Origin: Protonemura montana
Taxonomy: Eukaryota > Arthropoda > Insecta > Plecoptera > Nemouridae
Reading direction: 5' to 3'
DNA length: 64,000 nt
NCBI GenBank assembly: GCA_947568835.1
Contig: OX387609.1
Span: 2,112,001-2,176,000, forward strand
Shown: piece after piece, positions 22,501-37,500 of the stretch
Layout: each line of letters starts with the position of its first letter
How positions within the stretch are numbered: the first letter of the stretch is position 1
Made by a program: the position numbers and the translations under genes
Notes under the pieces: model-generated
Database searches by the model: none
Seen by the model: only the letters and a program-made list of their open reading frames with translations
What the model was told of the DNA's origin: nothing

Positions 22501-25500
22501 TCATTTAAAAGTGTTAACCATATATTATATTTTAAAATATTAATTAAATGGCTATCGGAGTGCATTTTTATTTCAGAATATTTCTGTTACATGATGATGA
22601 TGATGTTGTTGGTTATATGATTTTAGATTTCTGTTTATGTATAAATCATCATAAATTATCATCATAATAGAAATAAAAAGAGAAATATTCAGAAATAAAA
22701 ATGCAGTCTGATGTATTTATCAGTATTTAATATTTCTACTTTTCAGATTAGATATTAGATTTTTTTTTTATTTTTCTGGTTGGTCAACAAATTAAAAATT
22801 TGCTTGATCGAAAGTTCTAGCTACAGAAAGAAGTTTTAATTTAGCATTTGACACCAAACACCGTACTATACCAAAGAAAAAGCCAATAAGCCAAAACTAC
22901 AGACATTCCAAGGCCTTGTGTGTAACTGTTTCTTTCTTTCCTCCTGTAGAGCGACGATAACATCACGCTCGACATTGCCAACAAGATCTTCACTGACAAA
23001 GCAGTTCCGCTGAAGACGGAATTCCAGAGCATCGCACAGAAGACGTTTGTTTCTGACGTAGAGGCAGTCGACTTCAAAGTCAACTTCGAGGCGGCTCGGC
23101 TTCAAATCAACCAATGGGTCGAGGGCAAGACCAACAATAAGATCAAGGATCTGCTCGCAAAGGGACTTGTCAATTCTGAAACTGCTCTTGTAAGATTACG
23201 TGTTATTTGTAGGTTATGTGCGTAGGTTTTTTTGAATTAGTGCAGAAGTGTATTTAGATTTTCCTTACGAGCTACAGTTTAATTTCCTCGGGTCAGATAT
23301 ACACTGTAGAGTTTAAGTTAAACCCCAAAACATTCGGGGGTAAAGTTGTTATCATGAAGGAAACAACCCAGAAAATCTGGACACACCTTCTGTGATTGAT
23401 TTTTAAACTCTTGAGGTTAATCTCAAGTCTCATTTGTGAATTCCCTTTTTGTGCTTACCAAATAATGATAACAACTACTGCTGTGAAAAGTCCCAATCAT
23501 TTATCAATTGAATTTAATTAATTGCCTTGTTATTATACATTCATTCATAACAATCTATTTTCTTTTTATAACAGATAGAAACTATTAAAACTAACACAAC
23601 ATAGGCATTAATAACAATTCCAGATTGTCTATCACCACACATGTCTCATTATTTTTCTTCTTTTCGAAACTTATCATCAGGAATTACTGCAATTTCGCAC
23701 AATTTATAACGCTTTCACGCTCGTAGCACAGTTGCCCCGTTGCACCAAAACTCAATTCCTAGATAAAGTGAGAGTAAAAACAATTGCCATGGTAACTACC
23801 ATGTGGTGAAAATCAGATGTTTCTGTGAGTTAAAACTCTAACTCGGAGTCGAGTAATTTGGTAAATTCAGAACGTAAAAAAAGAAACCAGCGTTAAAAAG
23901 CAAGACAGAATTTAACATCCAAAAAGCTCAGATTAAAATTGAAATGACAGTAAAGAAACCAAGCCAGCTGTTATGGTTCTAGGTTATGGTAGCTCTCATA
24001 ACCTCCTATAATCGGAAACGTCGTTGCATTGCAGGTTCTCGTGAATGCTGTGTACTTCAAAGGCGACTGGGCGTTGAAGTTCGACGCTGCCCACACTCGC
24101 ACGGAGCCTTTCTTTGTGACTCCAACGCAGACCAAGGACGTTCAGATGATGCACATCAAGAAGAAGTTTGGTTTCACCGTAAGCGAAGAGTTGGACTGCA
24201 AGGTGCTGGAGCTCCCGTACAAGGTATGAACCTAATTTACCGAGAACATTTTAAAAATAATCTGGTTTTATTTGATTTATTATGATGCTTTGTTTTCAGT
24301 TCATTACACTTGGTTACAATTAATTTATCTACAATATTCATAATTCATATCCAATATCATATCCAATTCATAAATACATTATACGACAGAGTTACTCTGT
24401 CCCATCTTTTGCACCTGCCCTAATCCTTGCTTTGAAAATCTGTACAGATTCTTTGCCTTGAGAGGATTTATATACTACACCAGTTTATTAATTTATGGCT
24501 TATTGACAAAAGTACATGGGTTCAGTAATCTAATTACAGATTGTAAAAAAATGATTAAAAAATATTGACATGATATACACTGTTATCAGTTTTTAAATTG
24601 TGTATTTCATTTGGAGGTGAGGGGCAATTGTTTGGAAGCAATTACAAGCAAGAAATCAGCATCTGAAATTGCAGAAATACCTTGATTTGCTGTCAAAGTA
24701 AATTGGGTACAAATGGTGAACAGTTTAAAGTTAAACACCCTTGAAGAAAAACACTTTTTAAAATTAACCTTATATAAAAGCTTTAAAATGGCGATGTTCA
24801 ACTTTTTAGTTTGTATCTGACCAGCTGACCAGCTGACCAGCTGGGGTAACATTTTTCTGTACATGTTGATTTAAATTGCGAAATTTGGTTAAAAACGTGT
24901 GCAATTGGGTTATAATTGTTCAAAATTAAAATCTCTATCCTATTGTGACACTTTGAGGGTGATTTGAAAGCGTTTTTTTGGTGAAATATTGATAATTGTG
25001 TTTGAAATTTCCTGCCTAGGAAAATTGGAGCCATGTCTCACAGTTCGATTTTTATTTCATTCAAAACTTGCCTTTTACTCACCCGCAGCAGTTTGGTAAT
25101 ACTGTTTATGCATGCCTATGAAAGTTATTGAAGAAATTGAGCACAAACGCTGTTATTTACGTTCGTTTTGAGTGAAATAGAAATAATTTTGCAAAAAGTT
25201 TGACAGATGCATTCATTTGTTTGGTTTTTTGACCACTGCAGGGTGAACGAATTCTTAAACTTATCTTTGCGGCAGTGCATTCAGGATATTCAAACGTCAA
25301 TGTCAATGTCAACGTCAATGTCAAATTCTTTTCAAAATCTCTAGAACTGAAGGAAAAACGTGTGAAATTGGCTTATTTTGGTTCTTTATTCAGGATTTAA
25401 TCCAACTACGTCTTTTTCACGGTGATTTTAAAGAGCATTATTATAGTAAAGTATCAAAAATATTGTTGGTGTCTTGGCTAGCAAGATGAAAAATAGCCAC

Positions 25501-28500
25501 TTGACAAGCCCGTGGCATTCTTGTGGAGGTTATTTACACGTCAAAAAGGTTTGGAAAGTTAAACAATCTATTAACACAACTATTGGAATCTTTTGTAAAC
25601 ATATTTAAAGATATTTATTGTAAATAGTATACGAAAGACAAGAAATTTCTTAAAATACGACGATTTTTCTCCATCCCCAGCCTAGACAAGATCACACAGT
25701 TGATTCCAAGCCATCAATGATATTTGTGACAAATATGTAAATCAATAACAATCCTAACTTTCTTTGCAGGTCTTTTACACATTAAATAGGGTTTTTAAAC
25801 AAACAAAACACACTTGATTAGTTTTTTATTGATAATTTTGCCAAAACTAGATTTAAAGTGACATTGACAGATCAAAGATAAACATTTGACAGATATCTTT
25901 CATCGAATCAGGACGCCGTGGATACTTATTTTATTTTCGAGGATGCCGTGATTATTCAACAGGTATTTAAATTCAAAACGTCATTAATGACGGAGTGCAG
26001 TTTTATCAAATCTAATCCAAATAAGCAATCTAAGTTTAATACGGTTTTCTATGGAAGTGTTTAATATTGTATAGTACTTTATGGTGTTACATGGTAGTCT
26101 ATGTTATTCTATGGTATTCTATGGTATTCTATGGAGTTCTATGGTATTCTATGGTATTCTATGGTATTCTATGATATTCTATGGTATTCTATGGTATTCT
26201 ATGGTATTCTATAGTATTCTATGGTATTCTATGGTAAACTATGGTATTCCAACGTATTCTATGGTATTCTATGGAGTTCTATGGTATTCTATGATATAGT
26301 TTGGTATTCTATGGTATTCTATGGTATTTTATGGTATTCTATGGTATTCTATGGTATTCTATGGTATTCTATGGTATTCTATGGTATTCTATGGAGTTCT
26401 ATGGTATTCTATGATATTGTTTGGTATTCTATGATATTGTATGGTATTCTATGGTATTCTATGGAGTTCCATGGTATTCTATGGTATTCTATGGAGTTCT
26501 ATGGTATTCTATGATATTTTTTGGTATTCTATGATATTGTATGGTATTCTATGGTATTCTATGGTATTCTATGGTATTCTATGGAGTTCTATTGTATTCT
26601 ATGGTATTCTATGGTATTCTATGATATTGTTTGATATTCTATGGTATTCTATGGTATTCTATGGTATTCTATCGTGTACTATGGTATTCTATGGAGTTCT
26701 ATGGTACTCTATTATATTTTTTGGTATTCTATGATATTGTATGGTAATGTATGGTATTGTATGGTATTCTATGGTATTCTATGGTATTCTATGGTATTCT
26801 ATGGTATTCTATGGCATTGTTTGGTATTTTATGATATTCTATTGAGTTCTATGGTATTCTATGATATTGTTTGGTATTTTATGGTATTCTATGGTATTGT
26901 TTGGTGATCTATGGTATTCTATGATATTGTTTGGTATTCTATGGTATTCTATGGTATTCTATTGAGTTCTATGGTACTCTATTATATTTTTTGGTATTCT
27001 ATGATATTATATGGTATTCTATGGTATTCTATGGTATTCTATGACATTGTTCGGTATTTTATGATATTCTAGTGAGTTCTAGGGTATTCTATGATATTTT
27101 TTTTGTATTCTATGATATTGTATGGTATTCTATGGAGTTCTATGGTATTCTTTGGAGTTCTTTGGTATTCTATGATTTTGTTTGGTATTCTTTGGTATTC
27201 TATGGAGTTCTATGGTAGTCGATGATATTATTTAGTATTCTATGGTATTCTATGGTATTCTATGGTATTCTATGGTATTCTATGGAGTTCTTTGGTATTC
27301 TATGATATTGTTTGGTATTCTATGGTATTCTTTGGAGTTCTATGATATTCTATGAAATTCTATTGAGTTATATGGTATTCTATGGTATTCTATGGAGTTC
27401 TATGGTATTCTATGGTATTTTATGGAATTGTATGGTATTTAACAATATTGTTAGGTGTTGTTTGGCACTTTAGGTTGTGGCCCTATTTAAAACTTTTGGA
27501 ACGGCATCTGACAAGTTTCGAAAACTTTTTAAAATATGCTTCAAGTCAAGTAAAATATAAATCAAAATGCCCACTCCCTCAAAATCTTAAGGTGCCGTTA
27601 GGCATCGGGTTCTGCTAGTTAACCTTATATAAAAGCCTTAAATCTGCGATGTTCAACTTTTTAGTTTGTATCTGGCGACCGACCAGCTGGGGTAACATTT
27701 TTCTGTACATGTTGATTTAAATTGCGAAATTTGGTTAAAAACGTGTGCAATTGGGTTATAATTGTTCAAAATTAAAATCTCTATCCTATTGTGACACTTT
27801 GAGGGTGATTTGAAAGCGTTTTTTTGGTGAAATATTGATAATTGTGTTTGAAATTTCCTGCCTAGGAAAATTGGAGCCATGTCTCACAGTTCGATTTTTA
27901 TTTCATTCAAAACTTGCCTTTAAATGACCTGCAGCAGTTTGGTAATACTGTTTATGCATGCCTATGAAAGTTATTGAAGAAATTGAGCACAAACGCTGTT
28001 ATTTACGTTCGTTTTAAGTGAAATAGAAATAATTTTGCAAAAAGTTTGACAGATGCATTCATTTGTTTGGTTTTTTGACCACTGCAGGGTGAACGAATTC
28101 TTAAACTTATCTTTGCGGCAGTGCATTCAGGATATTCAAACGTCAAAAAGGATTAGAACATCAAATATTTTTTAGAAACCAGTCAAACATTGCTGGGAAT
28201 AATTTTAAATCTTACATGACTTCAGAGCACGACCCAACGCGACATTTATACGGTGATTTGATGGGATTTTCGTTATGAATTTTATTTAAAACTGGCTGGC
28301 AAGGGAAGGTTTTGACAGTTCTCAAACAATGTCAAACAACTTAATTACCGAAAAAACTTACATTTTGTCAATTTTAAGTGCTTATCAGTTCATTTAACAG
28401 GTTTTTAGCCATATCTGGTGGAGATGTAAAAGGTATTTCACAAGTTTCACTCTCTAGGAAATATTTCACGGAAATCTTTTGACAGCCAACGTCGTTTGTT

Positions 28501-31500
28501 TTCGAAATTGTCATCGTGGTCACTTTGGAATTCACAGAGTTTCCACAATGCAGTGACCCCAAGTGAAATAAGCGGCAAATTTCAAATAAAATAAATGGGG
28601 GTACTTTTGGTTGTGGTCCCATTAGAGGCTTTACATTAAAACCAAAATGCACAATCCCTCAAAATCTTAAGGTGCCGTTAGGCATCGGGTTCTGCTTAAA
28701 TCTGCGATGTTCAACTTTTTAGTTTGTCTCTGGCTGGCTACCAGCTGGGGTAACATTTTTCTGTACATGTTGATTTAAATTGCGAAATTTGGTTAAAAAC
28801 GTGTGCAATTGGGTTATAATTGTTCAAAATTAAAATCTCTATCCTATTGTGACACTTTGAGGGTGATTTGAAAGCGTTTTTTTGGTGAAATATTGATAAT
28901 TGTGTTTGAAATTTCCTGCCTAGGAAAATTGGAGCCATGTCTCACAGTTCGATTTTTATTTCATTCAAAACTTGCCTTTAAATGACCTGCAGCAGTTTGG
29001 TAATACTCTTCATGCATGCCTATGAAAGTTATTGAAGAAATTGAGCACAAACGCTGTTATTTACGTTCGTTTTAAGTGAAATAGAAATAATTTTGCAAAA
29101 AGTTTGACAGATGCATTCATTTGTTTGGTTTTTTGACCACTGCAGGGTGAACGAATTCTTAAACTTATCTTTGCGGCAGTGCATTCAGGATATTCAAACG
29201 TCAAAAAGGATTAGAACATCAAATACTTTTTAGAAACCAGTCAAACATTGCTGGGAATAATTTTAAATCTTACATGACTTCAGAGCACGACCCAACGCGA
29301 CATTTATACGGTGATTTGATGGGATTTTCGTTATGAATTTTATTTAAAACTGGCTGGCAAGGGAAGGTTTTGACAGTTCTCAAACAATGTCAAACAACTA
29401 TATTACCGAAAAAACTTACATTTTGTCAATTTTAAATGCATATCCGTTCTTTAAACAGGTTTTTAGCCATATCTGGTGGAGATGTAAAAGGTATTTCACA
29501 AGTTTCACTCTCTAAGAAATATTTCACGGAAATCTTTTGACAGCCAACGTCGTTTGTTTTCGAAATTGTCATCGTGGTCACTTTGGAATTCACAGAGTTT
29601 CCACAATGCAGTGACCCCAAGTGAAATAAGCGGCAAATTTCAAATAAAATAAATGGGGGTACTTTTGGTTGTGGTCCCATTAGAGGCTTTACATTAAAAC
29701 CAAAATGCACAATCCCTCAAAATCTTAAGGTGCCGTTAGGCATCGGGTTCTGCTAGTTGGGTTCTAAAATGCTAATTTTTTGGGGTCAACAGTTATTTTT
29801 TTATATTAGAGTAGAAATTAGTTGTTTTACTTGGCATTTCAACAAATCAGTTTTTAATTCTTTTACCAAAACTAGTGCTAAGGTTAGATTAAGTAGTCAT
29901 GGGTCTCTAAACATCATAATAGCCATGCAAGATGCTAATTTTCTTGCACTGATTATCAAAGTAGGTGGATTATTTTTCAAGAGAAGATCATCGTATGAAA
30001 TTCTCTGAATCTTACAGCAACTAAACTCTCGTCTGCTCTAAAAATTGTGTTTTAACAACGAACGGCGCTGACTTCAGGGAGACAAACTGTCGTTGGTCGT
30101 ACTTCTTCCCAACGAACTGGACGGGCTTGCCAAGCTGGAGGCCAAACTGCCGAGCGTCGATCTCAAACAGCTGCTGGGTACCCTCGGAAAGCCAGAGGTG
30201 GACGTGTCCCTGCCCAAGTTCAAGCTCGAGCAGTTTACCGACCTCAACGAAGTGCTCAAGCAGGTATGAAAAGTGTTGAATCTGCGTTCTGAATCATGTT
30301 GATCATATGTTCGGTTGAAAGATACGGTTGAAGATACCAAGTACTGCGCTGGAGCAGTGCCATAGGCCAACCACTATTTAACAAAAACTATTTCAACTTG
30401 GTTTTGAATGCTAAGTGAAGAACAACTAAATTTCCCAACGTTTCGTAACTTGTACCTGTTACTTTATCAAGGGTTAAAGCAGTCCTTGAAGAACCTTTGA
30501 ACTTGAACCCTTGATAAAGTAACAGGTACTTAGGTATTTAGTGATTTTAGTGCAAGCGTTTGCTATTTAAATAAGATTTCATCTATAAACGAAAATTGCT
30601 CGTTGTCGGTTTGTGCAAAGTTAATCAATCGATTAGGTTCAATCGTCATTTGCCAGAAACGGCTGACATTTTTGCGTGAACGAAACATCTGAGCGTCCCT
30701 TGCAATTTTTCCAGCTCGGCATGGTGGACATGTTTGCTGACAATGCAGACTTCTCCGGTCTCACGGACGTACCAGTGCAAGTCAGCAAAGTCGTGCACAA
30801 AGCATTCATCGAAGTTAACGAGGAGGGATCGGAAGCCGCCGCCGCCACGGGTAAGTCACGCTCTCTTTTCGCCGCATTTTTTTTTGTATTTCTGTTGCTT
30901 ACATTTGCTAGCTGTTGCATGCGCACCTTTTTCGTTTTCTTTGCTTCGAGCGATTTGGGCTGTTTTTTTTTTTTTCTTGCTTTTAGGGATGAATGCTCAA
31001 AAGATTCTATTATTTTTATGGGAAACTTATCTTCGACTAATTTGAACTACAGTCGAGAGAAGCTCCCAAGAATCTTTCGAGAATGAATTGATTGGGGCTA
31101 TTCTGCACTGGTTGGCTATCAACATTGAGCATGCATTAGTCATGTATTCTTCTTACATTTGGGGAATCTTCTTTGCAAAGTTACATTTTTGTTGTCTGAT
31201 TGTTCTTACATGGTCTCGACTGTTAACTATTTTGACTTCAGTTTTGTCGCATAGATTCCTTCCAGGTCTTAAAGGCCATTCTTATTATCTTAGAAATCAT
31301 CATCGAAGCCTGCGTGGCTATGCGATTACGAGCGCTACAGTTTCTGAAAATACAGAATGGCGTGAAGCTTAAATAAAAAATAAATCTTTATTTTCTGATC
31401 TACATGAAGTTTGAACGGCACTTTACGTTTGATGATTTGAGGGATTTTCACACAAAACTAACGCATAACAATTTGAAACTTTTTTCTGGTCTTTTCTGGT

Positions 31501-34500
31501 CGGCTGCAAAAGACAGCTCTTTTATTTATGGAAGCAAAATGCCAGAACACTTATTTTGTTACCCAATTCTCACAACAATGGCTTTCGTCGAATGGTAACC
31601 AAAAACTAATACGCTTTCTACGAACATAATCAAACTAACATGACACTAGACTTCAATCCACTTTCATGCTTTTGAAGAACACTCAATCTTTGTTGAATCG
31701 TTAACCAAGCCACAGCACACTTTCCGACACGAAAATTGCACGAACCTAACCAACGATTGCGTTTAACGATCTGTTCTGTCATGTCCAAAGGTCATATGTT
31801 CGAGTCTCGCATGATGCCCCTTGATCCCGACGAGTTCAAGGCCGACCACCCGTTCATGTTTTTCATTTACCATCACAACACCGAAGCCATTCTGTTTCTG
31901 GGCCGCGTCGTCGGCTACCGGACCAGGGCCTAAAACTCGGGCACAAAAACAACGCACCAAAAGTGAACACAACGTTGTGCTTTATTCGTGAGATCTGATG
32001 TTTGATTTATGGACATCATCTAATCAGTGACCCAGAGTTTTGACAGCGCAGTGAGCCTGGTTACTTATCTGAATGTGAACAAATAGCAGATTTATTTCAC
32101 TGTGGCCAATTCCATTTTCGAATCTCAGAAGTCATTCTTGGGTCCACCTCGTTCTTGAGTACTCTAAATGCCAAATTTTCTATTGTTGGTAGTTTGAACA
32201 TTTTTGCCAATTCCAGTACCTTGCCACAGTTTGTATGGTTTCTTGGGAATCGATCATGTAACTTTATGTTAGAGATCCCATGGGCTACCTAGTCAAATAA
32301 TGTGTATTAAATCTGGAATTTACCAAGATAACGTTCGGAATCTTTAAAGAAAAATATACGTGATCGCTACCCAATACGTACTCTCAATTAACCTAAACGA
32401 TGACAGCGATTACTACATTGGGTTGTGAATTTGTTTCTAAGTACAAAATTTGTTTCAAAGCTCGATTGTTGTGTGTCCAACAGTATTTTGTTCTATCTGG
32501 TTGTGAAATTCATGAAATAAGTACCACAAAGACTAGACGTGCTTGCTTGATGTTCCAAGTATTTCGTTAGCTGAAACCAAAGAGTTGCACGAACCTCCAA
32601 AAAAATACAGCATGTTGTTATTGAATCTCAGCATGTGTTTCAGTTATTTGACAGATTAGATGAGTTGAGCTGATCATACTTACCTCAATTACCTTTCCTT
32701 AACGCTCCCTAATAGTTCTGCGAAGTACGGTTTTATGGTTATGGCGGTGGTTGTTAGAAATGCGTTGAAGCCGATTTAAGCTTTCTTATAACTTTAATAT
32801 TATGTAGAACGTAGAAAAGCAGATGGTTCTTCTTTATTCTGTAATTTTTTTAGCAAACACTCGTAGAGCTTTAGTACTGTCTTTTATTTCTTTATGGCAG
32901 ACTTTCTAACTATGTACATCAGAGCATTACATCTGTCTCTGGCATGCTATGCTTTTGGTCAATACAAGGAAGACTCCATACAATCTTGAATTACATCTTA
33001 GTGGGCCCTATCGGTGATATCACCTACAACTAGAGATGTAAAATTACCGGTAATTTAAAAAATGGTAATATTACCGTAAGTTTAAGTGGTAAAATTGAAA
33101 AAAATTCATGCTATGGTTACATTTTTTTGTGAAGACAATTCGCCAGTTTTATGATTGCAATTTTCTAAGTAGATACTATTCAAAATCAATCTTTTTTGAC
33201 GTTACTCTTAACTTTGCCCATGCTGGGAGTTGGATGGATTCTGTCAACCTTGCATGGGAGTTCGGTGTTGCTATGGCTATTTTTTGGTTAGGTTAGTCAG
33301 CTGTTCTGACAGTGATGGCAAGCTGTCAAATGTTGCCAACTTAGCCACAAACGCACTAAACACAAACAGATGCAAAACAGCACCAAAAATGAAGAAAAAA
33401 TCCGGTAATATTACCGATTTCATCGCTACCAACAACTCTTCATTAGGACAGCTCCATAATTAACCTCACTATCGTCACTTTCGCGCATGATTTTAGAACA
33501 GCGTTGGTTTGGCATAAATCCGTACGTTTTCTTTCTCTTGTAGCGGGCGTAATGCGATTGAAACGATCGCTTCCGCCGCCCCCGATGAATTTCCTCGGCG
33601 ATCATCCGTTCGGGTTGTTCATTTACGATAGGCTCACCGAGCATGTGCTTTTCGCTGGCCGTCTTTGCCGCCCGGAAACGGTTGTCGCAACGAAAGAGGC
33701 CCGCGATGAGTTGTAGCGTTACAATTCGGTCGTGGCTTGGAACGTAAACGTGGGTCACGCAATTGATTTTTGCAAATCTGTGTAACTGTTGCGGTGGGAG
33801 TTTATTTGAATCCAAGAAGAGAACTGAGTAATTAACGTGGTACACTTGGCTTTAAGCGTGGGTAGGAATGAAAAACACAAAAAAACCTTTTGCCAACCTC
33901 AAAGCCCGATGAAATATTTGTGGCTACAATGATTTCTTTCTGTGGTGGCCACGTGTAAGAAGTCTTTAGAACCAGTCATTGAAGATTTTGATTGGCAGCA
34001 ACATTGAAATGTTCTGGAAAAAGGAAAACCATTGATATTTGCCATCTTGGGCAGCAACTTTGTAACTGTGAAATGCTGTCTTGCGTTGTTCTTTCCTGAC
34101 CAGCGTTGCTAGCGTCATTGTTTGAGCTTGTGAAAAAGTCGAGTGATACTTCTTTGTGAAACACTTGTTGGTATTATTGTGGCGTTGTTATACTCCGTCC
34201 AGATCAGTAGATCTTAGATCTGACATTCTTAACCTATCAATTATAAGCAGTCTTATGGGGGTATTTTCTGACAGAATGATTAGGTTAAAATGCTCTTTAT
34301 TTGTATTTTTGTGGTACTTATTAATATATTTGGTGCTAGTTTGGAAGGTGCAGGATGTTTTGAAAAAGAGTGGCTTGGAACATTTCCATATATGAGTTGG
34401 TAACAATTTTCAAGGTATATAGCGAGGAATATTAAATTCATCGTTAACTTTCTTGCTGAGGAAACTGAGTTGTTGAGCTTTCTGAAAGCAGTGAATCTGA

Positions 34501-37500
34501 AGTATTGTCTCGTGGCTCAAACTATTTGCTTTTTACACGTCACGTTATCACTTTAGTAATCCGTTCGTGTTTTAGTTCCTTATGAAAGTTTACACACGAT
34601 ATTTTGTAAGAAAATATTTGTAGACTTTCATTTACGAGGCACTAGTACTTTGAAAACATCTGAAAATCAGTCTGCACGAGGTGAATTCTTTCAAGTCTTT
34701 AAAACAAAACACCAATTGCATTCATGACAAATATATTTATTTTTCATTTAAATTTGGTGTTCAAGTTTTTTTGAAACTGCGATCCCTGCTCTGCATTTAT
34801 TGTGCATATCATGACATTTCTTTTTATTAATGTTTGCATCATTCAATAAACATTGACACGCCAATTGTTTGCTACGAGTTTTAATATTCTCGAGGTCGCT
34901 ACGCCCTTCAGAGTCCAGTTCAATCATCAGGTGAGGATCAACATGAAATTTTTTTTTTTTTATATTTTCACTTTTACTAAAGTACTAATTAAGCACTTAC
35001 AAGCTGACTAAAAATCAGTACCGTGCAAACTGAACTAACGGAAACTAACAACACAAACAATTACTTTATTATTAGGAACACTTCTAGCACAAAAATCTTC
35101 TCAAAACTTATGTGTCCAAGTAGCTCAATTTGTAAGAGCAACACCCGCGACAGGTGGAGACCGGGGTCCAAGTAGCTCAATTTGTAAGAGCAACACCCGC
35201 GACAGGTGGAGATTGGGGTCCAAGTAGCTCAATTGGTTAGAGCAACACTCGCGGCAGGTGGAGATCGGGGTCCAAGTAGCTCAATTGGCTAGAGCAACAC
35301 CTGTGATAGGTGGAGATCGGGGTCCAAGTAGCTCAATTGGTTAGAGCAACACCCGTGATAGGTGGAGATCAGGGTCCAAGTAGCTCAATTGGTTAGAGCA
35401 ACACCCGCGACAGGTGGGGATTGGGGTCCAAGTAGCTCAATTGGTTAGAGCAACACCCGCGACAGGTGGAGATCGGGGTCCAAGTAGCTCAATTGGTTAG
35501 AGCAAAGCTTCGGGGGTGGAGATTTAATGCAAAACATGTCATAATAAAATAAGTACACATATTTTTAAACAGATCTTACATCACTGTCATAAATTGAAAC
35601 AACAAACATTGGTTTGTTTACAGAATTACAATGCAAGCTTGCACAGTTGCGATTTGCTGACAAAATGTTGTTGTGAGTTGCTTTACATAGGAAGGAACTA
35701 GGAAGTAAAGAGGTGTATTCTAGAAAGAGGCATTGAAGAGTGGAACGGGATCAGTGGTATGAACTAAAAAGGGATGAAGACAGTGGAAAGTTTTAGGGAA
35801 TTGATAAAGGAGAGGATAGAATACTCAGTCACAATGGATTAATGCATACATCTGTTTTAATACAATATATATATTTATGTAATAACACATATTAAATAGG
35901 AAGTATCTTTCTTCCACACACTGGCTCGATTCCAGCATTTATTTTATACAACAACCTCAGTCTATAAATCAGAGAAACCTAAAAACCTGCAACCACCGTT
36001 TTTGTTTCATAGATTGAAAGACATTCTAGGAACCATTGAATTAGCAGCTTAGCTTGCCTTGATCTTTTATCTTATGGAGATCCCCAATCCCACTTTGCCA
36101 GGCTGGAATCTGTATGCCTGAGTAGCTAGTGGCACCCGAGTGGCAATCGGAAGGTCCTGGGTTCATAACCAGGCTCAGTCACGAAATTTTTCCAGTCTCG
36201 CTTCTATAAAATAGTGACATTTTCTGATAATTCAATAGTAGGAGTTTACTGACATCTTAAGCCAATCGGACAATTGTTCTCATTGCGTAAGGTGATGCTG
36301 AGAAGCCACTGTTGGGCATTTTACAATTTATGGAAATATGTCTGTGGTGCACTTGAACTTGAGTAAGAATTTAGAGAGAAGTCCTATTGATTTTACTTTT
36401 CATGAAAATAACGAACTAGCTTTTTGACCGCCTTCGGAAAGATTAACCCAAACATGAAATAATGATTGCTTTTCAATTTCAATTTGTCAAAAGATGTTTT
36501 TAACCTCACTTTGACCATGAATACCGTTTTTCACATTCTGGGATGTTACGCAGCTTTTCTTTGGGCTACAAATCATCTCAATGAACATTGCTTTTTCTTG
36601 ATAAAAACTTTTTCAACTCGGTTTTGAATGCTAAGTGAAGAACAACTAAATTTCCAAACGTTTCGTAACTTGTACCGGTTACTTTATCAAGGGTAAGAAA
36701 GTAACTGGTACAAGTTACGAGACGTTGGGAAAGTTAGTTGTTCTTCACTTAGCATTCAAAACCCAGTTGAAATAGTTTTTGTTAAAACTAGTGCTAAGTT
36801 TACATCAAGTAGACATGAGTCTAAAAACAATCATTGCTTTTAATTCTATCTCGTGTTCGTTTTTTTTCCGATTTCTATTTTCTCTTGTCATAAACGTCAA
36901 CGCATCGAAATCGATTCATGGGGAAAATGTCACATCTTCGCCGTTACGCATTTGGGTGCTTTTTTTTTATCGACCTGCGATGCCCAAGTGATTTTGTCGA
37001 GTATGTTTCATCACCGATTGCCAAACTGTTTCAGGTCATGAGATTTCGACGTATAGCTTGGATTTCTCAGGACCGGATTCGTTCTACGCTGATCGCCCTT
37101 TTTCATTTCTAATTTGTAGTCCTAAAAAGGGCGTCATACTCTTTGCGGGGAGAATGACTTTCTCGGACGACTTATAAAATTGTTTTATCGGCAGCATTCA
37201 AGAGGCAGCAAAATGGAAAGATTTCTGAATAAATTAATGAATCTGAAACAATTAAAATAAATACCTATTCGCCTAAAAATAGCTTGATTGTGGTGAAGAA
37301 GGTAAAAGAGAGAAAGTGCTACGCACCAAAGAACTGCGTGGTACACTTGCTAGGAAATTTGTAGAAATCCCAAGAATTTAGACATTTTGGCGAGTTGCCT
37401 TTGTCATTGCTAAAGAAATGATTCATGACATAATTTATGCGATGCCAATTTTCTCTTCCGGTAAGTTACGCTCCTTCTCTCTTTCCTTTGTCACCACAAG

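Noticed and set aside
26081..27618. Series of open frames reading [10 protein letters not shown]
   Set aside because: Translation of the 10-bp ATGGTATTCT minisatellite in intron 5 of serpin A; not genes.
27653..29710. Identical minus-strand ORFs of 66-92 codons in the duplicated blocks
   Set aside because: They are identical because the DNA is duplicated. They have no family resemblance and no splice context, and are better explained as parts of a Helitron-like repeat.
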